DNA of 64,000 nt from Sitta carolinensis (lineage: Eukaryota; Chordata; Aves; Passeriformes; Sittidae). Positions 40,088 through 53,999 of the stretch are shown here, piece by piece. Location: positions 341,501 to 405,500 of the forward strand of contig CM063313.1 in the NCBI GenBank assembly GCA_032173965.1, read 5' to 3'. Positions within the stretch are counted from its first letter, which is position 1; the number at the start of each line of letters is the position of its first letter. The position numbers were made by a program, and so were the translations under genes. A model generated the notes under the pieces. It saw nothing but the letters and a program-made list of their open reading frames with translations. It was not told where the DNA came from and searched no databases.

Positions 40088-41287
40088 CTGAGGAAACATA
40101 GAACACTCTAAGTTAAGAGTCACAAAGACTACTTGCATGCTTGTACGTGTTTGTGTTTAATAACAAGTTAAGCAAAATACTATTTAAAGACAACTGCCAT
40201 GCAAGAAATGCAGCATGAAATTAAATACAGCCACTGTGGTAGACTGAATACTCATACAAATGTAAGGTACTGATTCTGACCCAAAACCCATGCATTACAC
40301 GTTGATGATAGAGGCACACAGAAATGTACATGTTGATGTTCACAGTACAAGCTGATGAGATCTGGGAACACAGTCCAAACCTTCAAAATGTGGTTGTGAA
40401 TTCCTGCCACCAGGTTATGGTAAACACCAGGTTGAAACAAAACAGAACCTTTTTTTTCCTCTATATTCATACAGAAATGGTTGTCAACAAAACAGCTTTC
40501 TCAAATCCTGCTTACCTACTTTAGAAGCATACAGATTTCTTTAAGACTATTTCTAGCTTTCCTTCATTCTTGTTCAGAATTTTATGACAATAAGACTTGT
40601 ATTTTTGCAAATGTCCAAGACCAGATGAACTCAGAACATTGGCGAGACAGAAGGACAAAATCGCAAGTCACAATTTCTGAATGAGATCTACCATCTTAAC
40701 TGAAGTTCACAGAAGAAGATCATACAGATCTTAACATTTTGGGGCTACTCAGCAGTATCACTGAAATAAAACTGGCATTAGCAGCTTTTATATGAACTCC
40801 CTGTGTATGATGCCAAGCTCAGAAGCACAGCAATGCCAAAAAAAAAGGGAAGATAAAATGGAAAAGCATGGAAGGAAACAGAAGCTCATGCTCCATGCAG
40901 TTTAGCTAGAAGCAGGTAAGATTTAAATGAAATAATAGACACATACTCTTGTACAAGGTGAACTATCCTGTTACCTGGTGGCCAAGTTAAAAATTTCATC
41001 TGTTACATACATCCCTTGAAAACCTCTTTCTCCTTCCTTGAGCAGAAGGAAGAAAGAATGCAATGAGAAAGTTCGGAAGCATGTCTTGTATACTGTCTAC
41101 AGACTGTGGTGCTGTAACGTCCTGTAAATACTCTTGTTCAACAAATGTTGAAATGTCAGGGGAAAAGCATAACTGTCCTAGTCTATCAAAAAACTGACTG
41201 TAATTCAGAAAAACAGAAAAGTTTCCACTGCAATTTTAGCTAATTTTATTGCTTTTTCTGAAAGGATCAAAACCAGTCATACTAACA

Positions 41288-41343
41288 TTTTTCATTAGTC
41301 ATTACACTAATGAAAAAAAAAAAAAGATCACACAGTGATCTTT
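41288..41343. repeat. Two adjacent perfect hairpins
   Basis: First: tttttcattag (41288-41298) pairs with ctaatgaaaaa (41307-41317). Second: aaagatcac (41323-41331) pairs with gtgatcttt (41335-41343), loop aca. Only five bases separate them. Confidence 0.88.
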
Positions 41344-42620
41344 ATTAATAAGCTTACACTAATAGCAGGATGGGTTTTGTCTCAGGAAAGATTCAAGTAT
41401 ATAAATGCTTTAGAAAGGCACCATTGTGGCTTTCAAAGCATTAATTCTTAGTAAACTTTATACATGCTTTAATTACTTTTCCAGCATGTCTGTTATTAAT
41501 ATATGAATATCTATTTCTCGGAATTACAATGGGAACCAACTGTCTTACTCAGTAATCTCATAACATTTGAATGTACTACTTATGAAAGTATAGTCTAAAA
41601 GAGTAAAATGGCCCACTAAGCATATTAAGGAAATATCAATCACATTCACAAGAATTTTTAATGATTAAATGTGCTCTAAAAAGTTTGAAAACAACTCTGA
41701 ATAAAGTCAACTTGACAATATTTGCCTCTGTATTTACCATGATTGTAAATAGATACGCCAACAAAAATATAAACAGGCATGTCATGGGGAAAACAGAGGA
41801 CTGTCTCCACTGAATGAAAAAGCACATCATGGATAAACTGAATACAGAGAATACAGAGTCCAAAAATAACAACAAAAAGTCCTGTAAGAGATAAAGGCCA
41901 ATTCTGATTATGGGGAAAAAATTTAAGATAGAAGTAACATAGTATGTTGGGAGTGGTATAACACAGTGATTTAACATATATAGATACATGAAAATACTGA
42001 TCAAGATACACATTAATTCTTTTATGTGAGTTGACAAAAAAATTAAATAGCCTTGGAATTTACAGTATGAGAGAGATGAACAAGCTACAGAATAACTGCT
42101 ACATATAAAAACTTTAAATGCAGTCAGAGTATATTCATCTGCAAAATGGTAAGACTGATGCTATTACTATACACTGATTTCAAAAGGGAAAGAGGTTATT
42201 TCTAATGTTCCAAAGGTTACACTGCATTAAGACCTCACACCCAATCTATTATTTTAAATTGGGCTAAAGAATAGTAATTGAGTGGTACATTAGATTTCCA
42301 GTATTGGAGCAGTACAAGTTGCCTACTGTACAGATAGATACCTCTAAGTAAGAATATATAGGCAACTTCAGATTTCAGTTATGCTAGATTTATTTTTCTA
42401 AAATATTTCATTACAGACTTGTTAAAATACTAAAATTCTACAAGAGATCATCAAATACCATAATTTGGGCAGCAGCTTTTCAGAAACATTCCTTTTCATA
42501 TTGTCTTTTTATAAAGCAAAAATAGCTCAAAGAGCAGACCAATTTCAGTAATAGCATTAATAACGACATGAAAATATCATTATTGCACTTTTCCTAGGAG
42601 TACAATTTAAAACCACACCA

Positions 42621-42654
42621 AAATGTATTTAAATGTATTTAAATGTATTTAAAT
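42621..42654. repeat. Tandem decamer aaatgtattt, 3.4 copies
   Basis: Three perfect copies of aaatgtattt (42621-42650) plus a partial fourth. Short AT-rich minisatellite in the intron between exons g and h. Confidence 0.95.
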
Positions 42655-43229
42655 AGTGTGCATTTAAGCACAGTGTTTTACTCTTTAAGTTTTTTCCTAA
42701 TTTGTAAAAAAATTATTAGAATAATAAATTAGTTTAACAATGCTAAATAATTAGACTAAACAAAGACTCATTTGTTTAAAAACCAGCAACAATGGAAGAC
42801 AGAAATTTCTTGTAAGATTCTGCCTTAACCAGGTGGTTAGTGTACTACGTAAATACGGCATATATATTAAGCACAATTTTGTGCCACAAGAATCAATTCC
42901 AATTAGAGACTTTTTGAATCAAACCCTGAGCAGAAGCAATTTTAATGAAAAGTGTATGTCGAATTGATGAACCCAATGTTTCTGTGTCACTGGATTCATT
43001 TGAGGTCAAAATCACACAATATTTTCAGACTTCTTTTTCCCTGTTTAAGTCCTCCAGTCCTCAACCATGTAATATCAAGTGCATGATCATGCAGCTGTTG
43101 TTTCCAGGGCACTCAAAACAGCAAACAAGAAATGAAGCCCCTTCTAGACCTTCTGCCTTTTCCAGTATAGCTTAAGAAGGGACCTTGAATTGACAAAAAT
43201 GCAGGAAATAATACTTTCATTATTCTGCC

Positions 43230-43400
43230 CTGCATTATCCTCAAAGGCAAACAGGATTGTAAATTACTTTGCCTGATGTTTTATTCCATATGGCCTGAGC
43301 AAGTGGTTAAGTGCACTTTTTAAGCCTTTAGTACCAGGAGGCAGTTTCTATTGCCATTTCAATCCATTACCTGTCTCAAGGAAAATAAATAAATGGCTAA
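43230..43400. promoter_or_regulatory. Possible conserved non-coding element
   Basis: In the 8.5-kb intron between exons g and h. Reads like constrained non-coding DNA: gattgtaaattactttgcct, gttttattccatatggcctg, gcaagtggttaagtgcactt (NKX-like aagtg sites). No repeat or exon recognised. Confidence 0.28.
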
Positions 43401-46400
43401 AAAAAGAAAAACCAGCCAGACACTCCCCTCAAAGTGAGACTCTGGTTACTTACAGCAATTAGAGAAAGATACTATAAAGACTTTACAGCTTGCTCTAAGC
43501 AGCACGATTGAAAAACTATTGAAAAGTAGTTCAGCTCTCAGTATATTCACACAAAACAAACAGGTAAAGTTCTGGTTATTCACATCTGTCACAAAATGAA
43601 AGATACTCAAATTGCAAATGAGGTGTTATTTCCTGCATCCAGAAGAAAATTTGCATAGCGAGCAATTTTTAAAAATTTTACTTGGAATCAAAAATGGAAA
43701 GAGGGATAAAGTTGAATTGAAATGTTAGACTGACAACCAGAAGAAAAGGTACACAGGAAAGAATAGGAGCAAAGGAGAAGTTATGAATTTTTTGTTTTCA
43801 AACTGTAGACCTTCAAGGACTCCTTTATTTTTTGAACCTCTACATATAAAATTCCTTTAAAAGAGAATTTTTACTGGTGACTGGACCTCTTATACAGTGT
43901 ACAGATTTTTTTAAAAATTGTGTTTTATTGAAGCAGAATATTTGTTTCAAGTTCAGTGTCCCTGAACACAACGTTATAGAGGCCACATATTCCTCTCAAA
44001 TTCTAAACAATTACATCGATATCAAAGCAAGTAAAAAAGTTGTCAAATCACGAGAATTGTTCATTAAATCATTACTAATACAAAGGTTTAAAAACGCTTT
44101 ATTAAAGTGTATCTTAGGTAAAAGAATGTGGCTAGAATCTGGAGCTTATAGAACTGAAATACATACAAAGACACGGATGTCATAGTTTGTGATACTTTCC
44201 CTACACTGCAAGAAAGGAGAATTAAATTAAAGAAAGCCTGTTCTGTGAAATTGTATCAGAAACATAGCTACAAGCAGTATATATGAAAGACTAGGAAGTC
44301 AAGTTTATTATCAGTGGATGAATGGACAGAGCAGTATTAAAAACAATGAGTCCACTACTCTTGTAATAAGAATCCCAATCCAAAACAGTAAATAGTAACA
44401 CTTAATTGCATCCGTAAGTGACATGATTTTCCTCACATATTAAGCTATTGAAAATTACACATCATTACGTTAATTTTGCTCTACATTTGCAACGCCTTAT
44501 CCGAACAAGTATTCCTCCTCATCTGCAGCTCAGAAAACCCTTCAGACTTGTTTCATATCCTTGCTCATATTTTTGAAGGAACTAGTAGTAAGTCTGTAAT
44601 GAAAAATAAGAATTCACCAGCTATCAAAAGAAAAACCTGCCTTAGTAGGACTATAAGACAAAAATCACACTGGAAGTCAAGATTCCCATCACCCAGAGAG
44701 CAATCCTTATTACATGCGATGTACCATAATAAATTATTTTTCTAAAAAGATAAAGGCAGAAATAAATTTGGAGACTACTGGCCTTGGAACATTAAGAACA
44801 GGATGCAAAAATGTATTGTACACGTACTGATGGAGTCCAAGATATTTCTAAGGAAAAATATATCTTGGAATCATTCATGTTTTTAGAAAGTAGTAGAGTT
44901 GTTAAGTCAGTGTTCTGCAGAATTCAAAAGGCAGGCAACACCAGGAAAGTGAGATTAAAAAAACTCAAGCAGTATCACTTTGTCATTGCGTAAGATCTCT
45001 CCAGCATATCTGACTACTGCCTACACCTCTGGTCACCCCGCTTTAAAATGCATGCATCAGGAAAAAGCAAAGAGAAGAGGAAATAGCTCATCAGAGATAC
45101 GGAATTTAAGGAGAAATTAGAATTTTTAGATTAGTAAGCATGATGATGTGGACAGTTAACAGAAGCTTCCAGTAATCAGATGAGAATATATACTGGAGGT
45201 CCACTACAATGAGCTTCTCTTATCTTTAAAACCTTTTCCTAAAAGCAACAGATTTTGCTGCTGCTGGAGATAAAACTCATAAGAAGGGTTTTGAATTTAC
45301 CCTTCTTTAAATGGTTCTTTCCCATAAGTATATTTTTTAAACTTCTGTTACTCTAAAAACTGTACACACTAAATTAACTAAGCCTACCTCAGAGTGCACA
45401 CCTAACACAAATAAGCACTATTCCAATGTCTGGCCCACAGTTTAGCAAAGTCAATAAATTGTAAAGCATAACAACGTTATTAACACATTGACAGCTAAAT
45501 GGAAATGTTGTTACAATGTTTAAAAACAGAAATTTAAAGAGATCCAATTATTCTCTTGTTTAATGTCTTCGGGAGACCATAACATACATATTTCTCCATT
45601 AGAGCTTTTGAAGGGTGTGAGGAAAGGAGCTGGAACACAGCTAGATCAAGCTGTACCATGCAGAGGTCTAAGTACTCAGCAAGTATCACACACAAAACAG
45701 ATCTCATAGATCTTTGCTTGAGCACACCTGTGATAAAAGTTTAAAGTACAAATAAAAGCACACAAAAGTAAAGGAACAAAAATAACCATTATTTTCAGAT
45801 ATGTAAGAAATAATCAATCAAAGGACAAACTGAAACGGACCTAGTCTTTATCATAATTTTGAGTCAGTGATCTACAGGAGTTCAGTATTTTTAAAGTGAA
45901 CTTCCCAATATTTCCTATAGTTGGTCTTACTATTTTTTTATACATGGTCTCAATATTTAGCTTCTTCTTACTCAGTTTTTATTTATTTTAATATATTTAT
46001 ATATATAATTTGCCTATATAATAGGCAAAATTGTTATCTTCTAAATATTCTATATCCAACCCCTTTCTAAATGGCTTCTGTGGATGATGCAGATGAAAAG
46101 AAGAACAAGTAAATTTCAGCAAAGTAAATAACTTGAAAAAATCATTGCTGTGAAAAATTTTTAGGCAGCTCAACATTGCCGATCACAATTTCAGGCTAGC
46201 ACAAGTGAAATATATAACAATATCAATGAGAAAAAAGTCAGGCACAAACCCAAAAAACTTTTCCACTTAGTTTACACTGATTTTGCTTATTTTAGTGGTT
46301 GTTTACCATTGACTTAACTAAATCACAACAGAAAAATAAAGTTTCTTTTTTCCTTAAGGACTTCTTGATTTAATAGTATTTAATTCTGTTAAGAACTTCC

Positions 46401-46984
46401 TCTTCATGCTTTCATCTGTGTAATACATAGTACTAAATTAATTTCAAGTGTAAAAAGCAACAAAGAATTTCTTTGTTCACATTGCCCCACCCTTCAGTTT
46501 CAAGTCCATTCCAACTGATATCTGGCTGTTTTTTCCTACATCCAAATTAAAGAGTCCTTTAAAAACAGTGGTATATTCCTGTATAGAGCTACAGGGTAGG
46601 TCCTCGATGTTTTAATCCTAAAACTTTAAAACAGCAGAAGATAGGTCAAGAAAAAAACCCCAAAGAACCAAAATGCCAAAAAAGCCCTGTGCAAAGTAAG
46701 TATGTACACAAGTGCATATGTATGTATGTACGTCTATTGCTTGTCAGTATAACTACGGTCAGGGATCCTTGATCTGTCTCTGTCTTATAGCAGACAAAAC
46801 CCAAGACAATTGTGTTATGTTAACTCACAACCACTTTCACCATAGTAAGATCAGTTTAAAGTACAAGTGCAAACGTCAGGAACTCCAGTAATACTATATT
46901 AAGTACTGACAAATTAACATCCCCAGTAATTAAATACTCATTCTGAAATGTATACACTTTTCTTTATCAGAAGTAAGGAGTTGA

Positions 46985-47040
46985 GGGTTTTTGACTAGAG
47001 GATCTTTACAGGTCCCTCCCAACCCAAATCATTCCATGAA
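46985..47040 (+). mobile_element. CR1 3' tail, very short
   Basis: gactagaggatctttacagg followed by tccctcccaacccaaatcat and tccatga matches the last 50 bases of CR1 in the plus direction. Such minimal tails arise from early-terminated target-primed reverse transcription. Confidence 0.8.
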
Positions 47041-48621
47041 GGAATGCATTCATTTTCAGACATAGTAGGGCAATCAGAAAAATGATACAGCATTCGAATT
47101 ATAAATATGAACTTCTTCAAAATGTATTCTTTAATTCAAAATCTTGAGAATACTGAGAAAGGTATGTATCTTGAAGTTATCATTAAAAAATGTCATAGAA
47201 AGATGTAAAAAAATCACCTTGGAGAGCCTACAGCTGCTTGTACATTCATGACTATATGACTGTAATTCTTGACTACTTATTTGCTCTTGAATAAAAGCCA
47301 TGATTCAGAATCGGATTTTGATTTCTACTTCATTCCAATGACTGTTCTCCTACTACTTAACATTTTCTGATACTCTGTACAACTTCATACTGGAAAACCT
47401 GAGAATATTAAAGCAGTTTAAGTACAGCATGTCTTCTTCCCATCCCCCTTATTGACTTAAAAAAGGATTTTCTTTTCCATAAAACTTAAGCGTATTTACT
47501 TGAAAGTATTGATTGTATAAAATAACTAGAAAACTCTTCTAAGTTTTACACAGAATATTTAGAAAAGTAACTATTTTCTCTCATAGAGTATGTGGAAATA
47601 AGATGCCAAACTCATTTGGTTATGTGCCAGAACATTATATTTGAGATTGTAATAATCCATCAAAATATTGCACAAATTTTCTGAAAATATAGGTGATTAT
47701 TATACATGACATATTACTTAATTTGATATGTAATTAGCAATAGTATCTTATTTTGATATGAGCAATTCAGTAGAATTTATTTTCTTTACATCAGTTACAA
47801 AGTGATCATCAGCTCTTAGCACGCAAAGATTTATTTAATGTTTTAGTAAACATGAACGAAGAATATTATGTTTTCTTTTTAGAAACTGGTCCATCATCAA
47901 AAATTAAACAATTTTAGGAAATTAACCAGTTGTCTTTACGGTTTCTACTGAAAAATAATTGTTGACAGATCAAAGTCTGACACCTTGGGTTTAGGATATA
48001 ATAGATGTCATGCCTATGCTCTAATTTAGGACAGATCACCAAATGTTTTATCAATTACTGAGCCTGTGAGAAGAATTTGGGAACTAAATATCTGCATACT
48101 TAAAGGTCAATTAAATCTAAAGACAGATAATAGGGAATAATTCAAATTTTAATGTTAAATAACACAGAATCTCAAATACTCAGAAGATAAAAATGCAACT
48201 TCAAGACACTGCAGCTTGTCTGATACCATGGAAAGGTCAGGTAATTTGGGGAAAAAGGTTTAAAATAAAACTTTCAAACTCCACTCCAGATCTCAAAGAC
48301 AACTGGCTAATAGTATTAACTGCTTATTTTCATTTCAATTTACCCACTCCACATTTTAAACCTGCTATTCATCATGAAGTAACAGGACTAGCAATACTCG
48401 ACATTTCCAGGGATCTATTTAAAAAAAGCTTCCCAGACCTAAGCCACAAATTGGAGCTATCTGATAGCTTCATTAAAAATGAAAAGTTATTTTTTATGTA
48501 AAAAAAAATTATTTTGCATTTCTCTAATATACCTATTTCTATTTACGGCACAAATTTGAAGGAGAAAAAAATCTCACTATCAGTTGACAAGGCAAATAAG
48601 AGAGTGTGAAAAAATACTCAC

Positions 48622-48731
48622 TGTAATGTTATCCAAGAGTTTGGCCATATGCTTAATAATTTCACCATGGTGTGCTGGCTGGGTTTGCAGTAGTTTCTTA
48701 ATGACAACCACACTTTCAGCGACTACGATTT
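48622..48731 (-). CDS. AP3B1: AP3B1 exon g: trunk ([15 protein letters not shown])
   Basis: 110 nt. Two leading bases complete Glu, then 36 codons read [20 protein letters not shown] and end [16 protein letters not shown]. Beta-adaptin trunk helices; [12 protein letters not shown] is a recognisable family motif. Isolated between introns of 6.3 kb and 8.5 kb. Acceptor ctaaaacag, donor gtgagt. Phase 0 out. Confidence 0.95.
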
Positions 48732-49622
48732 CTGTTTTAGACAAAACAAATTATTAATTTTAAAAGCAGTTCTGCAAACGAAAAGTTCATAATTGATTGA
48801 TTGTAAAAGATTTAAAAGCTTTCCAAATACACTTTCAGAACTGAATTATATTAATTGGTAAGAGGTAAACTGTTCTGCTAAGTAATAATAGTTCAGCTTC
48901 CTGAAACAAGTTACAACCAGCAAAAAGAGGACAAAAATATTCTAAATGTGAAAATACCAACCTAGCCCATACTTGTATGAAACTGCTTTTTAGTGAAGCT
49001 GCAATTTGTATTTTCTCTATAAAACTGAGGAGCAGTGTAAAAAAAAGTCTGATTTTCATTAAAATTATGCATATTCAAAAGTAATGTGCAGTCTGTAATG
49101 AGAATAAAAATGCTTGCATTAAAAGTAACAACTCATTCATATGCTAGAGAAATATCTAAACATCTCCTTTGCATTTTTTCTAAATGCAAAGAATGTTTCT
49201 GTGTCTAAACAGTCTCTCTCAGGTACATAACCTAATCTCTAGTACATTCAAATGAAGCTTCTAAACAGCAAGCTGTTGTAAGATTCATGCCAAAGTCATG
49301 CACTGGAGTGCTTAACTACTGCAACAAGGAACATTCACAGCCTGATCAACTTCTATGAAATGTACAATTTTTGAAGCTGAAAAAACTCCACATGAGCAGA
49401 GAGGCAAGCCTCCATGCAAGAGTAAACTCAGTAAACTCATGTAAGGAAAGACAAAGAAGCCAAACTACCATTTGTTAAACAGAGTAATTCCTGCATTTCT
49501 GTCTGAATTAATATAGCAGATAGACCACTTATTTAGCAATCAAGCAAACTCAAGTTTCAACAGAACAGCATGGGGAAGAAATGTCTACATTTGGGAGGGC
49601 TGTGGGGTTTCCTTGTTTTCTT

Positions 49623-49624
<2 letters not shown>

Positions 49625-49669
<45 letters not shown>
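49625..49669. repeat. Poly-T tract, 45 nt
   Basis: Uninterrupted T run on the plus strand (poly-A on the strand transcribed with AP3B1) in the 6.3-kb intron's outer neighbour region between exons f and g. It creates a spurious poly-Lys open frame on the minus strand. It could be a retroposed tail, a slipped homopolymer, or have an assembly-length error. Confidence 0.95.
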
Positions 49670-49670
<1 letters not shown>

Positions 49671-51154
49671 AGAAAGCAAACTTCTTTACGGAGAAAGGCT
49701 TTCTAAGAGCTCTGAGCACATCTTTATGCCATATGCCTCTGAAATGCTTAGATTTTAGCTTGTAGCTTTTTGTGTCATCTTTTATTTGACATGACATCTG
49801 TCATTTTTCTAGACTAATTTCTTGAAGCAAGGTTAACATCTCAAGGTCTTCCACAATCCTACAGATCAATTTAATTTACACTCTGTTTTGCCAGATATTA
49901 AAATAGGAAGCCAATTCCTGAAACTTGAAAATTACAATGGGTAATATTTATAGTGGGGAACATTGGAATAGCAACTTCCATCATTCAATATTTTGTGATA
50001 CACTGAACAGTTATGAGAAATACAACCGAACCTAAGAAAATGAGTGGACATAAAGTCATTATCAAAAACACTTGCTGATGATGTAAAACTATGGTAATAT
50101 CAACTGCAGTAGATGAGAGATCACTATAGGAACTACTTGAACTCTATCTGTGAGAGAAAATTGAAAGAAAATAAATCAGAATTGTAAACAAATTGTTAAT
50201 TACAATTGTAAACAATTGTGAACTAGTATGGTTTTTTACACAAGTCCAGATACCAGGAAAAAAGTACAAACAAAATCAAAATGTATTTTTATCAGGACAA
50301 GGACAAGCATAGTTATAAAACACCATACTCTGTGAGGTATTTGTGCACACAAAGGACACCAAAAATGAGCAGGCAATAAAAAAGAAACACTTAGGTAGGA
50401 AACCATAACAAACTCCAGCAAAATACTAGACGGAGAGATAAAACTGGCATTCTTAATGTGCAGTAAGAAAACTTGAAAATGTAACTCCTACTAGAATTAT
50501 CGAAGAGGAAGTCCATCCAAGACAATGATAAATGAACACAAGAATTTTGAAACAGTATAAAACATCTAAAGGTTTATAAAAAATTAAATTCTTAAAATAA
50601 AGACTAAGAATCAAAGAAAATCTGATCAGGAATGCCTTTATCAATAAAGAAGACTACTTGGGGTACCAGCAGTTTCAATTTTCAAGTCACAGTAAAAGTC
50701 TAATTTTCTTTTAACAATTTTGAAGCAATGTGGAATTGACTAAGTAGGACAATCTCTGAAGACCCTACAGCCTGACAGCTTCTCAAAAACTTAAAATATA
50801 CTCAGTCATACGCTGTTCCATTTTGTCAAATAATGATGTATGCAAAAAAATAAACAATGCAGCAGACAGTAAATTGTAGAACCAAATTAATTGGGAATTT
50901 GGCTGCATTATAACAGAACCTCAGAAAATCATCTCAGCATGGAGTATATTACCAGAGAACATTCAAAAGGTGAATTCCGAAATACAGGATTTGCAATCTT
51001 TAATGTTGCATCAAATTTTCTTTCACTTACATGAACCCACCCTTGAAACAACTAAAACACACAAGTGAAGACTAATTTATCCACAGTCTACAGTTTGTAT
51101 AATCACTTTCTCTAAAAGCAGCAAAACTGCATCAACTGGTTTTGGACAGGAATC

Positions 51155-51308
51155 TATTTTGGTGGATGTCCCTCCCTCCAAAACATTCAAGGCCAGGTTA
51201 GATGGAGTTCCAAGATGCTTGGTTTACACAATGTGTCCCTGCCCATGGCAAGGAGGTTGGACTACATGAAATTTAAAGGTCCCTTCTAACCTCAACCATT
51301 CTGTTATT
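51155..51308 (+). mobile_element. CR1 3' end fragment
   Basis: ggtggatgtccctccctcca, ttcaaggccaggttagatgg, gtgtccctgcccatggcaag, gaggttggactacatgaaat and the end aggtcccttctaacctcaac cattctgtt follow the CR1 3' terminal order in the plus direction. Diverged, about 150 bases, coding capacity lost. Confidence 0.9.
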
Positions 51309-52977
51309 ATTGTTACTAACAACACTATTAGGTTAAAAACAATGCTAAAAGACAATCATTAGAGCTAAATACCCAGACAGGCCTTCTGCTTTTCAGAACT
51401 AGCTGAAGTTTTAAGTTTCTACCTTGTGAACTTTTCCATCCTTATGACATAAATAACAAATCTTGGAAACTCTTTCAATACATATAAACTCGATGCTACA
51501 AGTTACTTTTTTTTTATGTCATTCTAACAATAACGGTAATTAGAAGAGTTATGTACTAGTTACCAGATGTATTAACAGTTCCACTACTTTTATGACTTGC
51601 AGTTTCATATAGATTTGTAGAGCAAAAAATGTTTTACCTATACATTCTACAATCATACTTACATTCAACCTGCAACATTCAAAAGAAAATGGAAGTCACG
51701 TACCTAAGAAAAACCTGCAGGATTTCTAGTATGCACAGTAGTCAGACAAGAGACTTCCTATAATCCCATCTGTCTCTAACTCCTAAAATGATTTTATGTT
51801 ACAGTGGGGCCAGTCCATTGAAACTATCAATACAATTGGTAAAAGGAAATGCATCAGTCAGATGCCAAATGTCATACTAGAGAAAGAAAGTAACTTTTCT
51901 TTTTGTACTTCCTTCAGCAGATGAGGAAGGAAAATAACTCTCAGCCCTCAACATTACTTCACAAAAACAGTCTCTTCAGGAATCAGTCGAGTTTAGTTTG
52001 TGATAATCATTCACTAAGGTGTTTCATCACTGAAATTTCCAGTTTCTATTGCACTTATGTACAAATTCAACAAGTTCAAATGTTGTCAGTATTTTTTCCC
52101 CACATACCACAGCTTTCCTGAGTAGGGAAAATCTGACTTTAAGTCACTTAAAAGCATGCATAGAAAATTTCAAGAGCAGTTACTAACGTCCCCAGAGCCT
52201 TGTTTCTGGAACAATGCCCTGCCTTTCATCACCCAAATTGTAGAATGATTAACTGTAAAGCTCTTGTGCCAGATATAGCCAAGATACCCTAAGTGCTGGG
52301 TTGTATCTACAGTTACAGAACAAGCACAAGGAATCAGAAGTCACTTTTCCCACAAGCTTGTTCTTCAGGATTCTGTTTTGGTTTGGTACAATTAGTATGT
52401 GCACTTCTCTTCTTTACTCAAGTGAATTCTTCATAATAAGAGAAAGTACAGAGAAAGCACAGCTGACTCTGCTGTCACAGACCTCAAAAGCTGCTGGACC
52501 TACTAGCTTGTGCCTGCAAAGCAGCAGGACTACTTCCAGGCTTCTAATGACCATGAAAGAAGCAGCGGAGCAAACAGATCACTTGCATGATTTTTTTACA
52601 GTAAAAGCTGGGGAAAGCAAGATTAACAAAGACTCTTAAAGCTAGTCTCCTACTCTATGCTAAATCTCCTTTTTATTCCCTTACCATACCAAAACTCTTA
52701 TATTCAGCAAGCTGTGACTATCAGTAATTTCCTGCCACTTGGGGAAAGGTACCTTGTAAATTATGCCATTCTATTAATTCCTTGAAAGAAGGAATAAAGA
52801 CACTGCAGCTATGGTAAAGCAATTTGCCAGCTGCCAGGTTTGAAAGATCCTCAATATATTCTTTGCATTCTTTCAGAAGAGTAACCACAAGAAGATATTT
52901 TTATTTGCTAGACAACTATGTAGAAAAAGACAAGAAAACTACTCTTGTTGAGACAGAACTTTGCATACATGCAAATG

Positions 52978-53021
52978 CATATATGTGTGTATATAAATAT
53001 ATACATATATACACATATTGA
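52978..53021. repeat. TA/TG-rich low-complexity tract
   Basis: catatatgtgtgtatataaa then tatatacatatatacacata. Degenerate alternating purine-pyrimidine repeat. Confidence 0.85.
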
Positions 53022-53999
53022 ATCACTCTGAAGAAAATATTAAATTGACAATCTATGATAAAAGTAAAAAAACTTTTTACCTTTTATCTTGGTTCCTTCT
53101 TAGCAAAACACAAACAAAGCAAGAGAACAGAAAGGACTGTTAAGTAACAAAATCTATATTCTGAAGCGACAATTTTACTATTTCATTTAAAACAGAAGAA
53201 ATATGGGGATTTGTACATGGTGAAGGAAGCCTACTCAGAGGAAGACTGCTAGAAGAATCAGGCAAAATCAAGAACAACCTTTAAAGTTTGTAGTTTTACT
53301 ACGGTTGTTGCTGAATATCATACAAAAAGGTGCACTGTGCAGACATGGCTTTGTAATACCATATAAAACCATATTTTAAACACAGTGGATAATCAGGAAG
53401 GCTTAAACAGAAATAAGATCTACAGCACTAAGAAATGAAAGTCACATATACTAAAAATACAAAGCTATACACTGAGGCCACTCTAGAATTTCTGATACAA
53501 GATGAGGTAATTGAGAATGACAACTAAGTTCATGTAACACATGAGAGAAAGCTATATGTGTGTTAGTGGTCACTGGCTACGTATGTGCTGCCAAAATTAT
53601 GTCCCTAACAAAGGCCTTCTCAGGAATACCATGAAAAATATGTTCAGGAGATACAGAGATGCATTAATGCTGCTTTTCAAAGCTGAGAGCTATGTCACCT
53701 AAGTTCTTTGAACTATCTGAACTACTACAGGACACTCCAAAATTACGCTTTTCCTCCTTCCCGATATTATTTATTAACACATATTGCTGGCTTTTTATGA
53801 AATAAGATTCTGCCACATTCATTGGTAACTAATAATACTGTATTATTAGGTATTGACTTACCGTGCTGCTATACCCTTTTTGATTTTATCTGATTCTTTT
53901 CGTGTTCATTAGTGATTTGAAACTTTGTTTCGCTATCCAAAAATAACAGAAGGCTAAAGCACAAAATTAAGTCAAATTTGGGGCTATTTATCCTAAAAC

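Larger units (their letters stand above)
40088..48621 (-). other. AP3B1: AP3B1 intron g-h, 8.5 kb
   Basis: Largest complete intron in the window. Holds a short CR1 tail (46985-47040), the decamer repeat, the twin hairpins and one possible non-coding element. Otherwise nothing recognised. Confidence 0.8.

Noticed and set aside
41636..42037. 133-codon hydrophobic minus-strand open frame, resembling a membrane protein
   Set aside because: Hydrophobic Phe/Leu/Ile-rich frames arise easily from A/T-rich antisense; no start context, motif or splice link to AP3B1.
43877..44185. 102-codon plus-strand open frame
   Set aside because: No family motif, no coding composition, intron location; accidental.
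49585..49797. 70-codon frame with a poly-Lys run
   Set aside because: Product of the poly-T tract.
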